The notes beneath the pieces were generated by a model. It was given only the letters and a program-made list of their open reading frames with translations. It did not search any database and was not told where the DNA came from. Both the position numbers and the translations under genes were made by a program. A DNA stretch of 64,000 nucleotides from Halobacterium litoreum (lineage in GTDB: Archaea; Halobacteriota; Halobacteria; Halobacteriales; Halobacteriaceae): NCBI RefSeq assembly GCF_021233415.1, contig NZ_CP089466.1:434001-498000 (forward strand), in the 5' to 3' direction. Shown one piece after another: positions 51,718 through 60,677 of this stretch (position 1 is the first letter of the stretch; each line of letters starts with the position of its first letter).

Positions 51718-52530
51718 ATGTTCCCGGGCGCCCGCGACGCGGACCCGGCGTCGGCCGGCGAACGCGCCGACTACGTGGTCGTGGGCGCGCCACTCGACGT
51801 CTCTACCTCGTTCCGTCCGGGCGCGCGCTTCGGCCCGGACGAGGTCCGCAAGTTCGCGCGGACGTTCGAGGACTACCACCCTTCTTCCGGCACGCACTTC
51901 TCCGAACTCGGTGTCACCGACTACGGTGACGTCCACGCGTGGAACGACGCCGCCGAGTACCTCGACTACCTCGAAGGCGTGCTGACTGACGTCCACTGGA
52001 ACGACGCCATTCCCCTCCTCGTCGGCGGCGAGCACACCGTCTCGGTGGCGGGCGTGCGCGCCGCCGACCCCGACGTGTTCGTCGCGCTGGACGCCCACCT
52101 CGACCTGCGCGAGGACCTCGACGGCGACCCCCTGAGTCACTCGACGGTGACCCGACACGCCCTCGACGTGGCCGACGAGGCCGTCGTCGTCGGCGCTCGC
52201 TCGGGCAACGAGCACGAGTGGGAGCGCGCCACCGAGAGCGACGTGACCGTCGTCCCGCCCGAGGACGCCGCCGACTGGACGCCCGACGTCGACGGCGATG
52301 TCTACCTGAGCGTCGACATCGACGCCGCCGACCCGGCGTTCGCGCCCGGCACCGGCACCCCGGAGCCGTTCGGCCTCGACTCCGCGACGATGCGCGACCT
52401 CGTCCGCGAGGTGGCGCCCGAGTCGGTCGCCTTCGACGTGGTGGAGGTCAACGACCGCGACGACGGGCAGGCCGCGACGCTCGCCGCGAAACTCCTCCGG
52501 GAGTTCGTGCACTCTCACGCCGACGCGTAA
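51718..52530 (+). CDS. speB: Agmatinase
   Basis: The product has 270 residues of the ureohydrolase family. Manganese ligands are in LLVGGEHTVSVAG, VALDAHLDLREDLDG and LSVDIDAADPAFAPGTGTPEP. It removes urea from agmatine; the DAHLDLR segment keeps the two Asp ligands but has Leu where many arginases have other residues. Its place directly after eIF5A fits the idea that haloarchaeal hypusine formation goes through agmatine chemistry. Confidence 0.94.
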   Translation: MFPGARDADPASAGERADYVVVGAPLDVSTSFRPGARFGPDEVRKFARTFEDYHPSSGTHFSELGVTDYGDVHAWNDAAEYLDYLEGVLTDVHWNDAIPLLVGGEHTVSVAGVRAADPDVFVALDAHLDLREDLDGDPLSHSTVTRHALDVADEAVVVGARSGNEHEWERATESDVTVVPPEDAADWTPDVDGDVYLSVDIDAADPAFAPGTGTPEPFGLDSATMRDLVREVAPESVAFDVVEVNDRDDGQAATLAAKLLREFVHSHADA

Positions 52531-52581
52531 CTCGCGGTCCGCCCCGACGCTTAGAAGTCCCTCGCGCTCGCCACCTCTCCT

Positions 52582-53343
52582 ATGGACCTCGCCGACATCG
52601 TCAGCCAGTGGAACGACCGATTGCGCGTCGACGACTACGAGGACGCCGCGACGAACGGCCTGCAAGTGGGGCCGCGGGACGCCGACGTGGACCGAATCGC
52701 GTTCGCCGTCGACACCGCCGTGGAGACCGTCGAGGCGGCGGTCGAGTGGGACGCCGACCTGCTCGTCGCACACCACGGCGTCGTCTGGGGCGGCCTCGGT
52801 TCGGTGACGGGCCGCGAGTTCGACCGCATCCGGCCGCTCGTCGACGGCGACTGCGCGCTGTACGCGGTCCACCTGCCGCTGGACGGCCACCCGGAACTCG
52901 GGAACGCGGCGGGGCTGGCGGATTTACTCGGCGTCGAGGAACGCGAACCGTTCGGCGACGCCGGCGGCGAACACGTCGGCGTCCGGGGGACGTTCGCGTC
53001 GCCGTTCGCGAGCGACGAACTCGCGGCGCGCCTCGACGCCGACCTCGACACGGGCGGCCGGGACGTGCAGGTGTTGGACTTCGGGCCCGACGAACTCGAG
53101 GACGTGGCGGTGTTGACGGGCGGCGGCGCGGACTGGATTCGGGAGGCCGAGGCCGCCGGCGTGGACGCGTTCGTGACCGGCGAGGGCAAGCAGAAACTCT
53201 ACCACGAGGCCCGTGAGGCGGGTATCTCGGTGTTCCTCGCGGGGCACTACGCGACGGAGACGTTCGGCGTGCGCGCGCTCCAGTCTGTCGCCGAGGCGTG
53301 GGGCGTGGAGACGACCTTCCTCGACCGCCCGACCGGCCTTTGA
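52582..53343 (+). CDS. Nif3-like dinuclear metal protein
   Basis: The product has 253 residues. The NIF3 fold shows DDYEDAATNGLQVGP, the metal His pair in LLVAHHGVVWGG, and the C-terminal GHYATETFGVRALQ. Its members are conserved in all domains; some have GTP cyclohydrolase-like or phosphatase activity, but the role is not settled. It follows speB by 51 bases and may belong to the same transcript. Confidence 0.92.
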   Translation: MDLADIVSQWNDRLRVDDYEDAATNGLQVGPRDADVDRIAFAVDTAVETVEAAVEWDADLLVAHHGVVWGGLGSVTGREFDRIRPLVDGDCALYAVHLPLDGHPELGNAAGLADLLGVEEREPFGDAGGEHVGVRGTFASPFASDELAARLDADLDTGGRDVQVLDFGPDELEDVAVLTGGGADWIREAEAAGVDAFVTGEGKQKLYHEAREAGISVFLAGHYATETFGVRALQSVAEAWGVETTFLDRPTGL

Positions 53344-53458
53344 CTGGTATCCGATAGGTCGGAATCCGTAGAACCGGAAACAGTTGCCGAGACACGCTAT
53401 CACGCGCGAAAACTGGAGGCCAACCCTTTTGTCAGATACCGTCGAGTGATGTACAGGA

Positions 53459-55729
53459 ATGGGGATTACCCGACAACTCAAGCGGGTTCGGGGGAGTTAC
53501 GCCGCGAAACTCACCGTGGCGCTACTGGTCGTGGTGGCGCTGACGGTGGGCGTCGGCGTGCTTGTCTACCAGCAGACGAACCAACAACTCGAAGACGACG
53601 TGCGTGCGGACCTGACGTCGACGGCCGACGCTCGCGCCGCGCAACTCGACTCGTGGCTCGCGAACGCGCGCGGCCAGACGCGACTCGCGTCCACGCAGGA
53701 AGCGTTCTCGTCGGGCAGCGACGGCGAGATAACCGCGAGACTCGACTCGCTCGCGGCCAGCGACTCGCTGCCCGAGGGCGTGGTCGCGGTCCACTACTAC
53801 GACGCCGCGTCGACGACCATCGAACAGAGTTCCAACGACCAGTTCGTCGGCGTGAACCCCGGCGAGCAGGGCGCGCCGTTCGCCACCGACCCGCCCGACT
53901 TCGAGGGGACGGGCGACGTGGCCGTGACGGCGCCCTTCGAAGTGCCGGTCGCCGACTTCCCGGTCATCTCCGTCGTGTCGCCGGTGGAGGGAGCGACGGA
54001 CAAGCGCCTCGTCTACATGGTGAACGTGAACTCGCTGACCGACGGCTTCACGCAGACCGTCTCCGAGAGCGAGACGGTGGTCGTCAACGAGGCGGGGACG
54101 TACGTCGCCCACCCGGACGACTCGCAACTGCTGACCGAGCACTCGGGCACCGACGCGATGCTCGAGCGCTCGCTGTCCGAGCAGACGTTCACGACCGACG
54201 ACGGCACCGTGATGGCGGCCGCGCCGGTCGAGAGCGCGCCGTGGACCGTGATGGTCCACGCGCCCCGCGGACAGGCGTTCGCGCTCGGCGACTACGTGGC
54301 GTCGAGCGTCGTCGGTCTCATCCTCGTGACCGTCGTCGGCCTCGCGCTCGTCGGCGTGACGCTCGGAAGTACTACTGTCGTCTCGCTGCGCCAACTCTCG
54401 AATCGCGCCGACGAGATGGCCGCCGGCGACCTCGACAGACGAATCGAAACCGGGCGAACGGACGAGTTCGGGTCGCTCGCGGACTCCTTCCGGCAGATGC
54501 GGGACTCGCTGTCCGAGTCGCTCGCGGAGGCCGAGGAAGCGAAATCCGAGGCCGAGGCCGCGGAGGCAGAGGCGGAGTCCCAGCGCCGGGAAGCCGAGCA
54601 GGCGCGGGAAGCCGCCCAGCGCACCGCCCGCGAACTCGAAGCCGCGGCCGACGACTACGACGCCGCGATGTCGGCGGTTGCGGCCGGCGACCTCACGCAG
54701 CGCGTGGACGCCGACCGCTCGCATGACGCGATGTCTCGCGTCGGCCGGTCGCTGAACGAGATGCTCGACGACATCGAGACGAGCGTCGCCGCGGCGTCCG
54801 CGTTCGCCGACCACGTCTCCGGTGCGGCCGAGCGCGTGGACGCCGGCGCGACCGACGCGATGGACGCCGGCACCGGCGTCTCCGCGTCCGTCGACGAGAT
54901 TTCCGACGGCGCGACCGAGCAGACAGAACGCCTCCACGACGTGGCGGGCGAGGTCGACGACCTCTCCGCGAGCGCCGAGGAGGTCGCCGAGACCGTGAAG
55001 TCTCTCGCCGACACCGCCGGGCAGGCCGCCGACGCGGTCGAGGACGGCCGCGCGGCTGCCGAGGACGCGGTCGACACGATGGACGAGGTCTCCGAGGAGG
55101 CCGAGGCCGCGGCGGACGCGATGGACGACCTCGACGCGGAGATGGACGACCTCGGCGAGGTCGTGGACGTCATCGCGGACATCGCCGAGCAGACGAACCT
55201 GCTCGCGCTGAACGCCTCCATCGAGGCGGCCCGGACGGGCGCCGAGGGTGACGGCTTCGCCGTCGTCGCCGACGAGGTCAAGAGCCTCGCGGAGGAGTCC
55301 CGGGCGGCCGCCGAGGACGTCGAGGACCGCCTGATGGACCTCCAGGACGAGGTCAGCGAGGTCGCCGACGAGATGCGGGAGACCAGCCAGCACGTCTCGA
55401 ACGGGCGCGCGACGGTCGACGAGACCGCGACCGCGCTCGACGACGTGGTGGAGTTCGTCGCGGAGACGGACTCCGCGGCGGGCGAGATTCGGGACGCGAC
55501 CGACCGGCAGGCAGAGGCCGCCTCCCGGGTCGCGGGCGCCGTCGACGAGGTGGCGTCCATCAGCGAGGAGACCGCCGCGCAGGCCACCGACGTGGCCGAC
55601 GCTGCGGACGAACAGACCGAGACGCTGTCCGTGGTCGGGGACGCCGCCGCCGACCTCGCGGACCGCGCCGTGAAACTGGACGACTTGCTCGCGGACTTCG
55701 ACGCTCGCGGCGACGAGGAGGTGAACTGA
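53459..55729 (+). CDS. htrII: Phototaxis transducer HtrII (large extracellular domain form)
   Basis: The product has 756 residues. TM1 is at about 17-40, a Cache-like extracellular domain at about 41-280, and TM2 at about 283-312. The HAMP region begins after it ([16 protein letters not shown]), with a second HAMP-like unit at about 395-445. The methyl-accepting coiled coil runs to the end, with the tip sequence [19 protein letters not shown]. The gene is directly upstream of sensory rhodopsin II. The extracellular domain is like that of transducers that also sense amino acids such as serine. A CCCTTTTGT box at about 53424-53432 may be the promoter. Confidence 0.93.
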   Translation: MGITRQLKRVRGSYAAKLTVALLVVVALTVGVGVLVYQQTNQQLEDDVRADLTSTADARAAQLDSWLANARGQTRLASTQEAFSSGSDGEITARLDSLAASDSLPEGVVAVHYYDAASTTIEQSSNDQFVGVNPGEQGAPFATDPPDFEGTGDVAVTAPFEVPVADFPVISVVSPVEGATDKRLVYMVNVNSLTDGFTQTVSESETVVVNEAGTYVAHPDDSQLLTEHSGTDAMLERSLSEQTFTTDDGTVMAAAPVESAPWTVMVHAPRGQAFALGDYVASSVVGLILVTVVGLALVGVTLGSTTVVSLRQLSNRADEMAAGDLDRRIETGRTDEFGSLADSFRQMRDSLSESLAEAEEAKSEAEAAEAEAESQRREAEQAREAAQRTARELEAAADDYDAAMSAVAAGDLTQRVDADRSHDAMSRVGRSLNEMLDDIETSVAAASAFADHVSGAAERVDAGATDAMDAGTGVSASVDEISDGATEQTERLHDVAGEVDDLSASAEEVAETVKSLADTAGQAADAVEDGRAAAEDAVDTMDEVSEEAEAAADAMDDLDAEMDDLGEVVDVIADIAEQTNLLALNASIEAARTGAEGDGFAVVADEVKSLAEESRAAAEDVEDRLMDLQDEVSEVADEMRETSQHVSNGRATVDETATALDDVVEFVAETDSAAGEIRDATDRQAEAASRVAGAVDEVASISEETAAQATDVADAADEQTETLSVVGDAAADLADRAVKLDDLLADFDARGDEEVN

Positions 55730-55730
55730 A

Positions 55731-56426
55731 ATGGACCCGACGACGTGGTTCTGGGTCGGCGCCGCCGGGATGGCTCTCGGCACGCTGCTGCCGGTCCGGG
55801 ACTTCTTCCGACGCCCGTCGCATCGCCGCTACAACCTCGTGCTCGCCGGCGTCACCGGCATCGCCACCGTCGCGTACGTGCTGATGGCGCTCGGCGTGAG
55901 CGCCGTCACCGTCGGCGACCACACCGTCTACATCGCGAGGTACGTCGACTGGCTGTTGACGACGCCGCTGCTGGTGTTGTACCTCGCGATGCTCGCACGC
56001 CCCAGCACCCGGACGTACCTCGCGCTCGTGGGGTTGGACGTGCTCGTCATCGGCGCCGGCATCGCCGCCGCGCTCACGCCGACGGCCGAGAAGTGGCTGT
56101 TCTACGCGGTCGGCGGCGTCGCGTACGTGGCGCTCGTCTACGGCCTGCTGGTGACGCTGCCGCGCGCGCTCGGCGAGGACGCCGACCCGCGCGTCTCGGC
56201 GACGTTCACGACGCTGCGCAACCTCACGGTCGTGCTGTGGACGCTGTACCCCGTGGTCTGGGTGCTGTCGCCGACTGGCATCGGCGTCCTCCAGCCGGAG
56301 ATGGAGGCCATCGTCGTGGTCTACCTCGACTTCATCAGCAAGGTCGGATTCGTCGCGTTCGCCGCGCTCGGGACGAGCGCCGTCGACCGCATCGAGTCCG
56401 GCGTCGCGGCGGCGACCGCGGACTGA
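55731..56426 (+). CDS. sopII: Sensory rhodopsin II
   Basis: The product has 231 residues and seven helices. Helix C is RYVDWLLTTPLLVLYL: Arg70, the counterion Asp73, and Tyr84 where proton pumps have the donor Asp96, so it is a sensor rather than a pump. Helix G is YLDFISKVGF with Asp200 and the retinal Lys204. Trp170, Tyr173 and Trp177 line the retinal pocket. It starts one base after the htrII stop. The Thr next to the retinal Lys, which is important for signalling in the Natronomonas protein, is Ser203 here. Confidence 0.96.
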   Translation: MDPTTWFWVGAAGMALGTLLPVRDFFRRPSHRRYNLVLAGVTGIATVAYVLMALGVSAVTVGDHTVYIARYVDWLLTTPLLVLYLAMLARPSTRTYLALVGLDVLVIGAGIAAALTPTAEKWLFYAVGGVAYVALVYGLLVTLPRALGEDADPRVSATFTTLRNLTVVLWTLYPVVWVLSPTGIGVLQPEMEAIVVVYLDFISKVGFVAFAALGTSAVDRIESGVAAATAD

Positions 56427-56471
56427 CCGCGGCCGAAACCCGGATTTCCCTCCGTCCCCAAACCGGGCGGC

Positions 56472-58226
56472 ATGGGTGGCCCCCACGGACTCGACGGGCG
56501 GGACGAACCGGCGCGACGCGACGACGACCACGCGGAACTGCTCTCCGAGTTAGACGGGCACGACCTCGCGCTCGCGCTCGACGTGGTGGACGCCAGCGAC
56601 GCCGACGCCCTCGACTTCGACCCGGACGCCGACCCCGACGAGGTGTTCCCGCAGTCGGTCGCCAGCGGCGGCCCGACGCCGTCGGGCGTCATCCTCTGGA
56701 CGCGCGTCGCGGCCGACGCCTTCGACCCGGAGACGCCACTCGGCGTGCAGGTCGCTCGCGACGAGGACTTCGAGACGGTCGTCTACGACGGCGTCGTGAC
56801 CGACGGCGACCGAATCCGCGCCCACGACCACACGGTCAAGGTCGACTTAGACGGGCACCTCGACCCGGACTCGACGTACCACTACCGGTTCGTCTACGAC
56901 GGCGTCGCCACCCGAACCGGGCGGTGTCGCACGCTCCCGCGTCCCGACGACTCCCCGGAGTCGGTGCGCTTCGCGGTGCTCGCGTGCCAGAACTACCTCA
57001 ACGGCTACTACCCCGCGTTCCACCACGTCGCCGAGGAAGACGTGGACTTCCTCGTGCACGTCGGCGACTTCGTCTACGAGTCCGACGACGGCCACTTCAA
57101 GGGTCTCGGCTCCTACGACTATCCGGGTCGAGACCTCTCGCTCCCGAGCGGCCACGACCGCGTGTGGACGCTCGAAGACTACCGCTACCTCTACCGCACG
57201 TACCGCGAGGACGACTTCCTGCAGGAGGCGCTGGAATCCCACACGCTCGTCGCCGGCTGGGACGACCACGAACTCGTCAACGACGTCTACTGGGACTCCC
57301 GGACCGACGCGCCGGCGGGCGACCACCCGCGCGGCGACGACCCCGAGTTCATGACCGAACTCGTCGCCGACGGGATGCACGCGTGGTGGGAGTACATGCC
57401 CGCTCGCGTCGACTACGACCCGAGCGGCGACCGCCTGCAGGACCGCTTCCGGCTGTGGCGTGACTTCGAGTTCGGCGACCTCGTGACCCTCGCGATGACC
57501 GACGAGCGCCTCTTCCGGGACCCGCCCCGCGAGGCGATTCCGACGCCGGACAACGTCGGCCCGCAGTACGAACCGCCCGGTCGGACGATGCTCGGCGACG
57601 AGCAACGCGAGTGGCTGATAGACACCGTCACCGAGTCCGACTCGACGTGGACGGTGTGGGCCGACGAGGTGCTGACGGTGCCGTTCCGCTTCGGCTCCGG
57701 CCCGCTCTCGGTCTACCCCGTGCAGGGCGGCTGGGACGGCTACACCCGAGAGCGCCAACAAATTACTGAAGCCGTCGACGCCGCCGACGTAGAGAACTTC
57801 GTCACGCTCACCGGCGACATGCACTGCTACGTCGCCGCCTACCAGCAGTCCTCGTACCCCGGCCGCGTCTCCGGCGGCGAGGGCGTCGCGGCCGGCGACC
57901 GCATCGGCGTGGAGTTCATGACGCCCGCCGTCACCTCGCTGAACGTCGCCGAAGCGCTCCACCTCACTCGGGGCTGGCGCGGGAAACTCACCGAACCCCT
58001 GCTGACGTGGCTGATTACCGCGATGAACCCCCACATCGAGTTCTTCGACAGCCACAACTGGGGGTACTCGGTCGTGGAGTTCACGCGCGAAGACTGCACG
58101 TACGTCGGCTACGCCGTCGACAAGACCGAGAACTCCCCGGACGCCGACCGAGACGTCGTCACCGCCTACCGCGTCCCCGAGGGCGTCGTCAACTTAGAGG
58201 ACGTCACCGACGAGTTCGACGGCTGA
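56472..58226 (+). CDS. PhoD-type alkaline phosphatase/phosphodiesterase
   Basis: The product has 584 residues. A PhoD N-terminal beta-domain (about 55-160, QSVASGGPTPSGVILWTRV) precedes the metallophosphatase domain with VLACQNYLNGYYPAFHHVAEEDVDF, VHVGDFVYES, AGWDDHELVNDVYWDS and LTGDMHCYVAAYQ. No signal peptide is visible; the start MGGPHGLDGRDEPARR is acidic and soluble. PhoD enzymes are usually exported, so an intracellular or alternatively secreted form is odd. Confidence 0.9.
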   Translation: MGGPHGLDGRDEPARRDDDHAELLSELDGHDLALALDVVDASDADALDFDPDADPDEVFPQSVASGGPTPSGVILWTRVAADAFDPETPLGVQVARDEDFETVVYDGVVTDGDRIRAHDHTVKVDLDGHLDPDSTYHYRFVYDGVATRTGRCRTLPRPDDSPESVRFAVLACQNYLNGYYPAFHHVAEEDVDFLVHVGDFVYESDDGHFKGLGSYDYPGRDLSLPSGHDRVWTLEDYRYLYRTYREDDFLQEALESHTLVAGWDDHELVNDVYWDSRTDAPAGDHPRGDDPEFMTELVADGMHAWWEYMPARVDYDPSGDRLQDRFRLWRDFEFGDLVTLAMTDERLFRDPPREAIPTPDNVGPQYEPPGRTMLGDEQREWLIDTVTESDSTWTVWADEVLTVPFRFGSGPLSVYPVQGGWDGYTRERQQITEAVDAADVENFVTLTGDMHCYVAAYQQSSYPGRVSGGEGVAAGDRIGVEFMTPAVTSLNVAEALHLTRGWRGKLTEPLLTWLITAMNPHIEFFDSHNWGYSVVEFTREDCTYVGYAVDKTENSPDADRDVVTAYRVPEGVVNLEDVTDEFDG

Positions 58227-58324
58227 CCGCCAGCGTCTTCTCGCCCCGCCGACTACGTCCGCGTGGCCGATGACGACGCCACCGGGCCGACCCGGGGTGG
58301 CTCCCGCGGGACGACGAGCCCTAT

Positions 58325-58339
58325 GAGTACCGAGGCCGA
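58325..58339. repeat. 15-bp direct repeat, left end of the low-GC segment
   Basis: GAGTACCGAGGCCGA is identical to 59378-59392. The flanking bases differ at both copies, so the match is exactly 15 bp. The gap 58227-58449 also contains the TATATTATGG box (58411-58420) of the 58450 gene. Confidence 0.65.
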
Positions 58340-58449
58340 ACTATTACCGAAGACGACCGTTCACCTGTTCGTGAGCCGGCGATTTCAGGACGGGGTCCGC
58401 GATACGAACCTATATTATGGGGTTTTGCTAACGTGTTGTAGTTACGGCG

Positions 58450-59016
58450 ATGAGTGAGGCTCCAGCCTATCTACGTGAGGCAACTACGTATCTGAACAGT
58501 AATGGCTGGGACACCTCTCGGAAGCGAGTTCGAGAGGGGACGTTTCTCGTACTGGGGGCGAAAACCGGTCTCGAGGGCGAAAAGCGATTGCTGGCGATGG
58601 TCGTGACGGCGGCTGCGGGGAGCGTGACGAAAGACCATCTCAAGTATCTCTTGCAGACTGCTCGGAAACAGGACGCGGATACAGTGGTGATCACTGCGGA
58701 GTTCGGAATCGGCGACCCCATCGAGAAGGCAGCGAAGGAACACGGAATTGGCACAATCAGTACCGGTCTTGTTGCGGGCGACAGTTCGGATGGACGTGGT
58801 GGAACGCAGTCCGAGCCCTCTTCGGAGTCTACATCGTGGGTCGATTCCGACGAACAAGAAGATGATACTGAGGGGGTCTGGACTCGTCGCCGGTTACTGA
58901 TTGGGGGCGGCGTCGGCGTTTTGGGTGGCGCCCTGCTGGTCGGTGACCGAGTACTTGGGTTGGGCGGTGGCGGCTCAGGGAAGTTCACCACCGAGCGAGC
59001 AGCCACGGAACTCTAA
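58450..59016 (+). CDS. Membrane protein with nuclease-fold-like N-terminal domain, truncated by an in-frame stop
   Basis: The product has 188 residues. Residues 1-100 (GTFLVLGAKTGLEGEKRLLAMVVT, HLKYLLQTARKQDADTVVITAEFG, EKAAKEHGIGTIS) have the strand-helix order of restriction-endonuclease-like domains, but the usual catalytic Lys after the central strand is not seen. An acidic Ser/Glu linker is followed by one membrane helix (TRRRLLIGGGVGVLGGALL, about 147-165). The TAA at 59014-59016 is in frame with the 59017-59310 reading. Function unknown. Confidence 0.62.
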   Translation: MSEAPAYLREATTYLNSNGWDTSRKRVREGTFLVLGAKTGLEGEKRLLAMVVTAAAGSVTKDHLKYLLQTARKQDADTVVITAEFGIGDPIEKAAKEHGIGTISTGLVAGDSSDGRGGTQSEPSSESTSWVDSDEQEDDTEGVWTRRRLLIGGGVGVLGGALLVGDRVLGLGGGGSGKFTTERAATEL

Positions 59017-59310
59017 AACGAGGTGGAAGCACACGAAGACGTCAACCGGATTGAGACGACAGCCCGAGAAAACAGTGACGTCGAGGTTCGAGTCTGGTAC
59101 ACGCAGCAAGAAGAGGGTGAGCGAATCAATTTGCTGGATGTCTACGCTCGCCTCGTCGACGACGGATACGACATCGGGGATTTGGTCGTTCAGTTGCACG
59201 TGAGCATCATCGATGCCGAGGTCATCGTACAGCGAGCGTGGGCCGAACAGTACAATGCCGGCGAGATGACTAGAGACGAATTCAGCGCGAAGGTCAACGA
59301 CCAAATCTGA
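59017..59310 (+). pseudogene. Downstream in-frame part of the 58450 gene, separated by TAA
   Basis: The frame continues for 97 codons from the stop to TGA 59308-59310, reading NEVEAHEDVNRIETTARENS, then VRVWYTQQEEGERINLLDVYARLV and ending EFSAKVNDQI. GTG 59023 could start it independently, but no promoter or ribosome-binding site is near. The two parts are most simply one protein (about 286 residues) with a nonsense codon; a true two-gene arrangement or readthrough is possible. Confidence 0.5.
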
Positions 59311-59377
59311 GTATTCGACCGACTGTGTTCCGGTGGTGACCCCGCCCAGAGTAGCGTTGTTACACGGTCGATGATTC

Positions 59378-59392
59378 GAGTACCGAGGCCGA
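59378..59392. repeat. 15-bp direct repeat, right end of the low-GC segment
   Basis: GAGTACCGAGGCCGA is identical to 58325-58339. It lies 18 bases beyond the end of the rhodanese gene. Composition returns to high GC to its right. Confidence 0.65.
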
Positions 59393-59410
59393 CCGGTTCT
59401 CGACGCGTAC

Positions 59411-59776
59411 TCAGAACAGTTTCCAGAGAATCGACCGGAGCCGGTAGCCGAGCGTGCCCTTCTGGTAGCCTCGCCAGCCGCTCATGCCGCCCGAGAGCGT
59501 CGCGGCGTCGTAGCCTTCAGCGTCGAGAACGCGGGTCGCGCGCTTGGCGACGATGCCCATCTTGCAGATTGTCACGACCTCGCGGTCGCGGGGCACGTCG
59601 TCGAGCGCGTCTCGGAGCGCGTCGTCGTCGCCGGAGCGCAGGTCGTCGTAGACCGGGACGTTGTGGCTGCCGTCGACGTGCCCTGCTCGGTAGTCGTCCC
59701 GCGGTCGGATGTCGAGGAGGAACGTGTCGTCTCCGTCGGGACGGGAGTCCAGTTCGGCTGGACGGATTTTGCTCAT
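59411..59776 (-). CDS. Rhodanese-like protein
   Basis: The product has 121 residues, a single rhodanese domain: FLLDIRPRDDYRAGHVDGSHNVPVYDDL and the active-site Cys in VVTICKMGIVAKRATRVL, then GYDAATLSGGMSGWRG. It transfers sulfur from a persulfide to an acceptor. The Arg/Tyr-rich C-terminus (GYRLRSILWKLF) may contact membrane or a partner. Much longer upstream readings are artefacts; ATG 59774-59776. Confidence 0.9.
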   Translation of the reverse strand: MSKIRPAELDSRPDGDDTFLLDIRPRDDYRAGHVDGSHNVPVYDDLRSGDDDALRDALDDVPRDREVVTICKMGIVAKRATRVLDAEGYDAATLSGGMSGWRGYQKGTLGYRLRSILWKLF

Positions 59777-59840
59777 CGTCCCCGCTAGTGAGCGGGGTCG
59801 GTAAAGCGTTGCTTCGGGACCGCCCCAACCAACACGAACT

Positions 59841-59850
59841 TTTATTATAG
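59841..59850 (+). promoter_or_regulatory. TATA box of the 59875 two-cistron unit
   Basis: TTTATTATAG ends 25 bases before ATG 59875, an AT-rich word in otherwise GC-rich sequence. Spacing predicts a leaderless transcript whose first codon is the uORF ATG. Confidence 0.65.
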
Positions 59851-59874
59851 ATTCGGTCGTCGGTGCCGACACCG

Positions 59875-59958
59875 ATGCATCTCGTACTCGCACCCGACGC
59901 CAGCCCCGACGGACCGCCGACAAATCGCCGCCGACCGTATCCGACACCCACCAGATGA
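59875..59958 (+). CDS. 27-residue leader peptide/uORF
   Basis: It reads MHLVLAPDASPDGPPTNRRR and ends PYPTPTR. Its TGA (59956-59958) overlaps the ATG (59955-59957) of the next reading frame. It has correct leaderless spacing to the TATA box. It is Pro/Arg-rich with no known family. It may serve only to deliver ribosomes to the following frame. Confidence 0.4.
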   Translation: MHLVLAPDASPDGPPTNRRRPYPTPTR

Positions 59959-60182
59959 AGACAGCCACCGACACGACAGTCGACGCCGTCCTCCCCGACG
60001 TCGAACCGACCGACACGACCAAGCCCGCCGAACCCACCGACGACGCCGCCCGTGATACAGGCACCTCGCCGCCAGACACCGACGAGTCGTGGGTGGCGAA
60101 GTGCCAGCGCCAGTTCTCTGACAGCGACCGCCGTCTGGGCAACCTCGTCGACGGCGAGAACGCGGTCGTCGACGGCGCGTGA
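59955..60182 (+). CDS. Small acidic Thr/Pro/Asp-rich protein
   Basis: The product has 75 residues: MKTATDTTVDAVLPDVEPTD followed by a Thr/Pro/Asp linker and a more ordered end, DESWVAKCQRQFSDSDRRLG then NLVDGENAVVDGA. It has one Cys and no membrane segment. Translation is presumably coupled to the preceding uORF by the ATGA overlap. I know no homologue. It is divergent from rhodanese and followed by UspA. Confidence 0.5.
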   Translation: MKTATDTTVDAVLPDVEPTDTTKPAEPTDDAARDTGTSPPDTDESWVAKCQRQFSDSDRRLGNLVDGENAVVDGA

Positions 60183-60245
60183 CCGACGCCCGAGACACGC
60201 GACGAAATCCCGTCGCCTATTACCCGCGTGCTCGTAGCGCCGCCC

Positions 60246-60677
60246 ATGTACGACCGGATTCTGGTGCCGACCGACGAGAGCGAGTCGATGTCGCGAGTCT
60301 ACGAACACGCCGCGGACATCGCCGCGCGCCGCGACGCGACCGTCCACGTGCTGTACGTGCTCGACGACCGCGCGTTCCTCACGCTCGACGAGGAGATGCA
60401 GGACGAGGCCACCGAACAACTGCGCGAGGGCGGGGACGCGGCGCTCGCGCGCGCCACCGAGCAGTTCGAGGACGCCGGCGTGTCCGTGGAGACGGCGACC
60501 CGGGAGGGCGACCCCGCCGAGGAGATTCTGACGTACGCCGACGAGGCGGCCGTCGACCTCGTCGTGATGGGGACGCGCCGCGAGAACTTCGAACAGACGA
60601 TGCTCGGGAGCGTCTCCCGGCAGGTCGTGGAGTCCGCGGACGTCCCCGTGCTCACGATGTCCGTCGCGGAGGAGTAG
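60246..60677 (+). CDS. Universal stress protein (UspA family)
   Basis: The product has 143 residues: MYDRILVPTDESESMSRVYE, VHVLYVLDDRAF, EILTYADEAAVDLVVMGTRR and TMLGSVSRQVVESADVPVLTM. The ATP-binding G-2x-G-9x-G(S/T) motif is incomplete (GTRREN, then LGS), so it may not bind ATP. A CCTATTAC box at 60216-60223 gives a leaderless start. Confidence 0.92.
   Translation: MYDRILVPTDESESMSRVYEHAADIAARRDATVHVLYVLDDRAFLTLDEEMQDEATEQLREGGDAALARATEQFEDAGVSVETATREGDPAEEILTYADEAAVDLVVMGTRRENFEQTMLGSVSRQVVESADVPVLTMSVAEE

Larger units (their letters stand above)
58325..59392. mobile_element. Candidate 1.07-kb acquired segment bounded by direct repeats
   Basis: The segment has clearly lower GC and different codon use from both flanks. 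It is enclosed by identical 15-bp repeats and carries one interrupted gene. No integrase, transposase or terminal inverted repeat was seen, so it would be a passive or decayed element, or the product of recombination. PhoD on the left and rhodanese on the right have normal composition. Confidence 0.45.

Noticed and set aside
58323-58457. 44-codon reading starting at the left 15-bp repeat (MSTEAELLPK...)
   Set aside because: It has no promoter at the right distance, overlaps the TATA box and start of the 58450 gene, and its composition does not look like protein.
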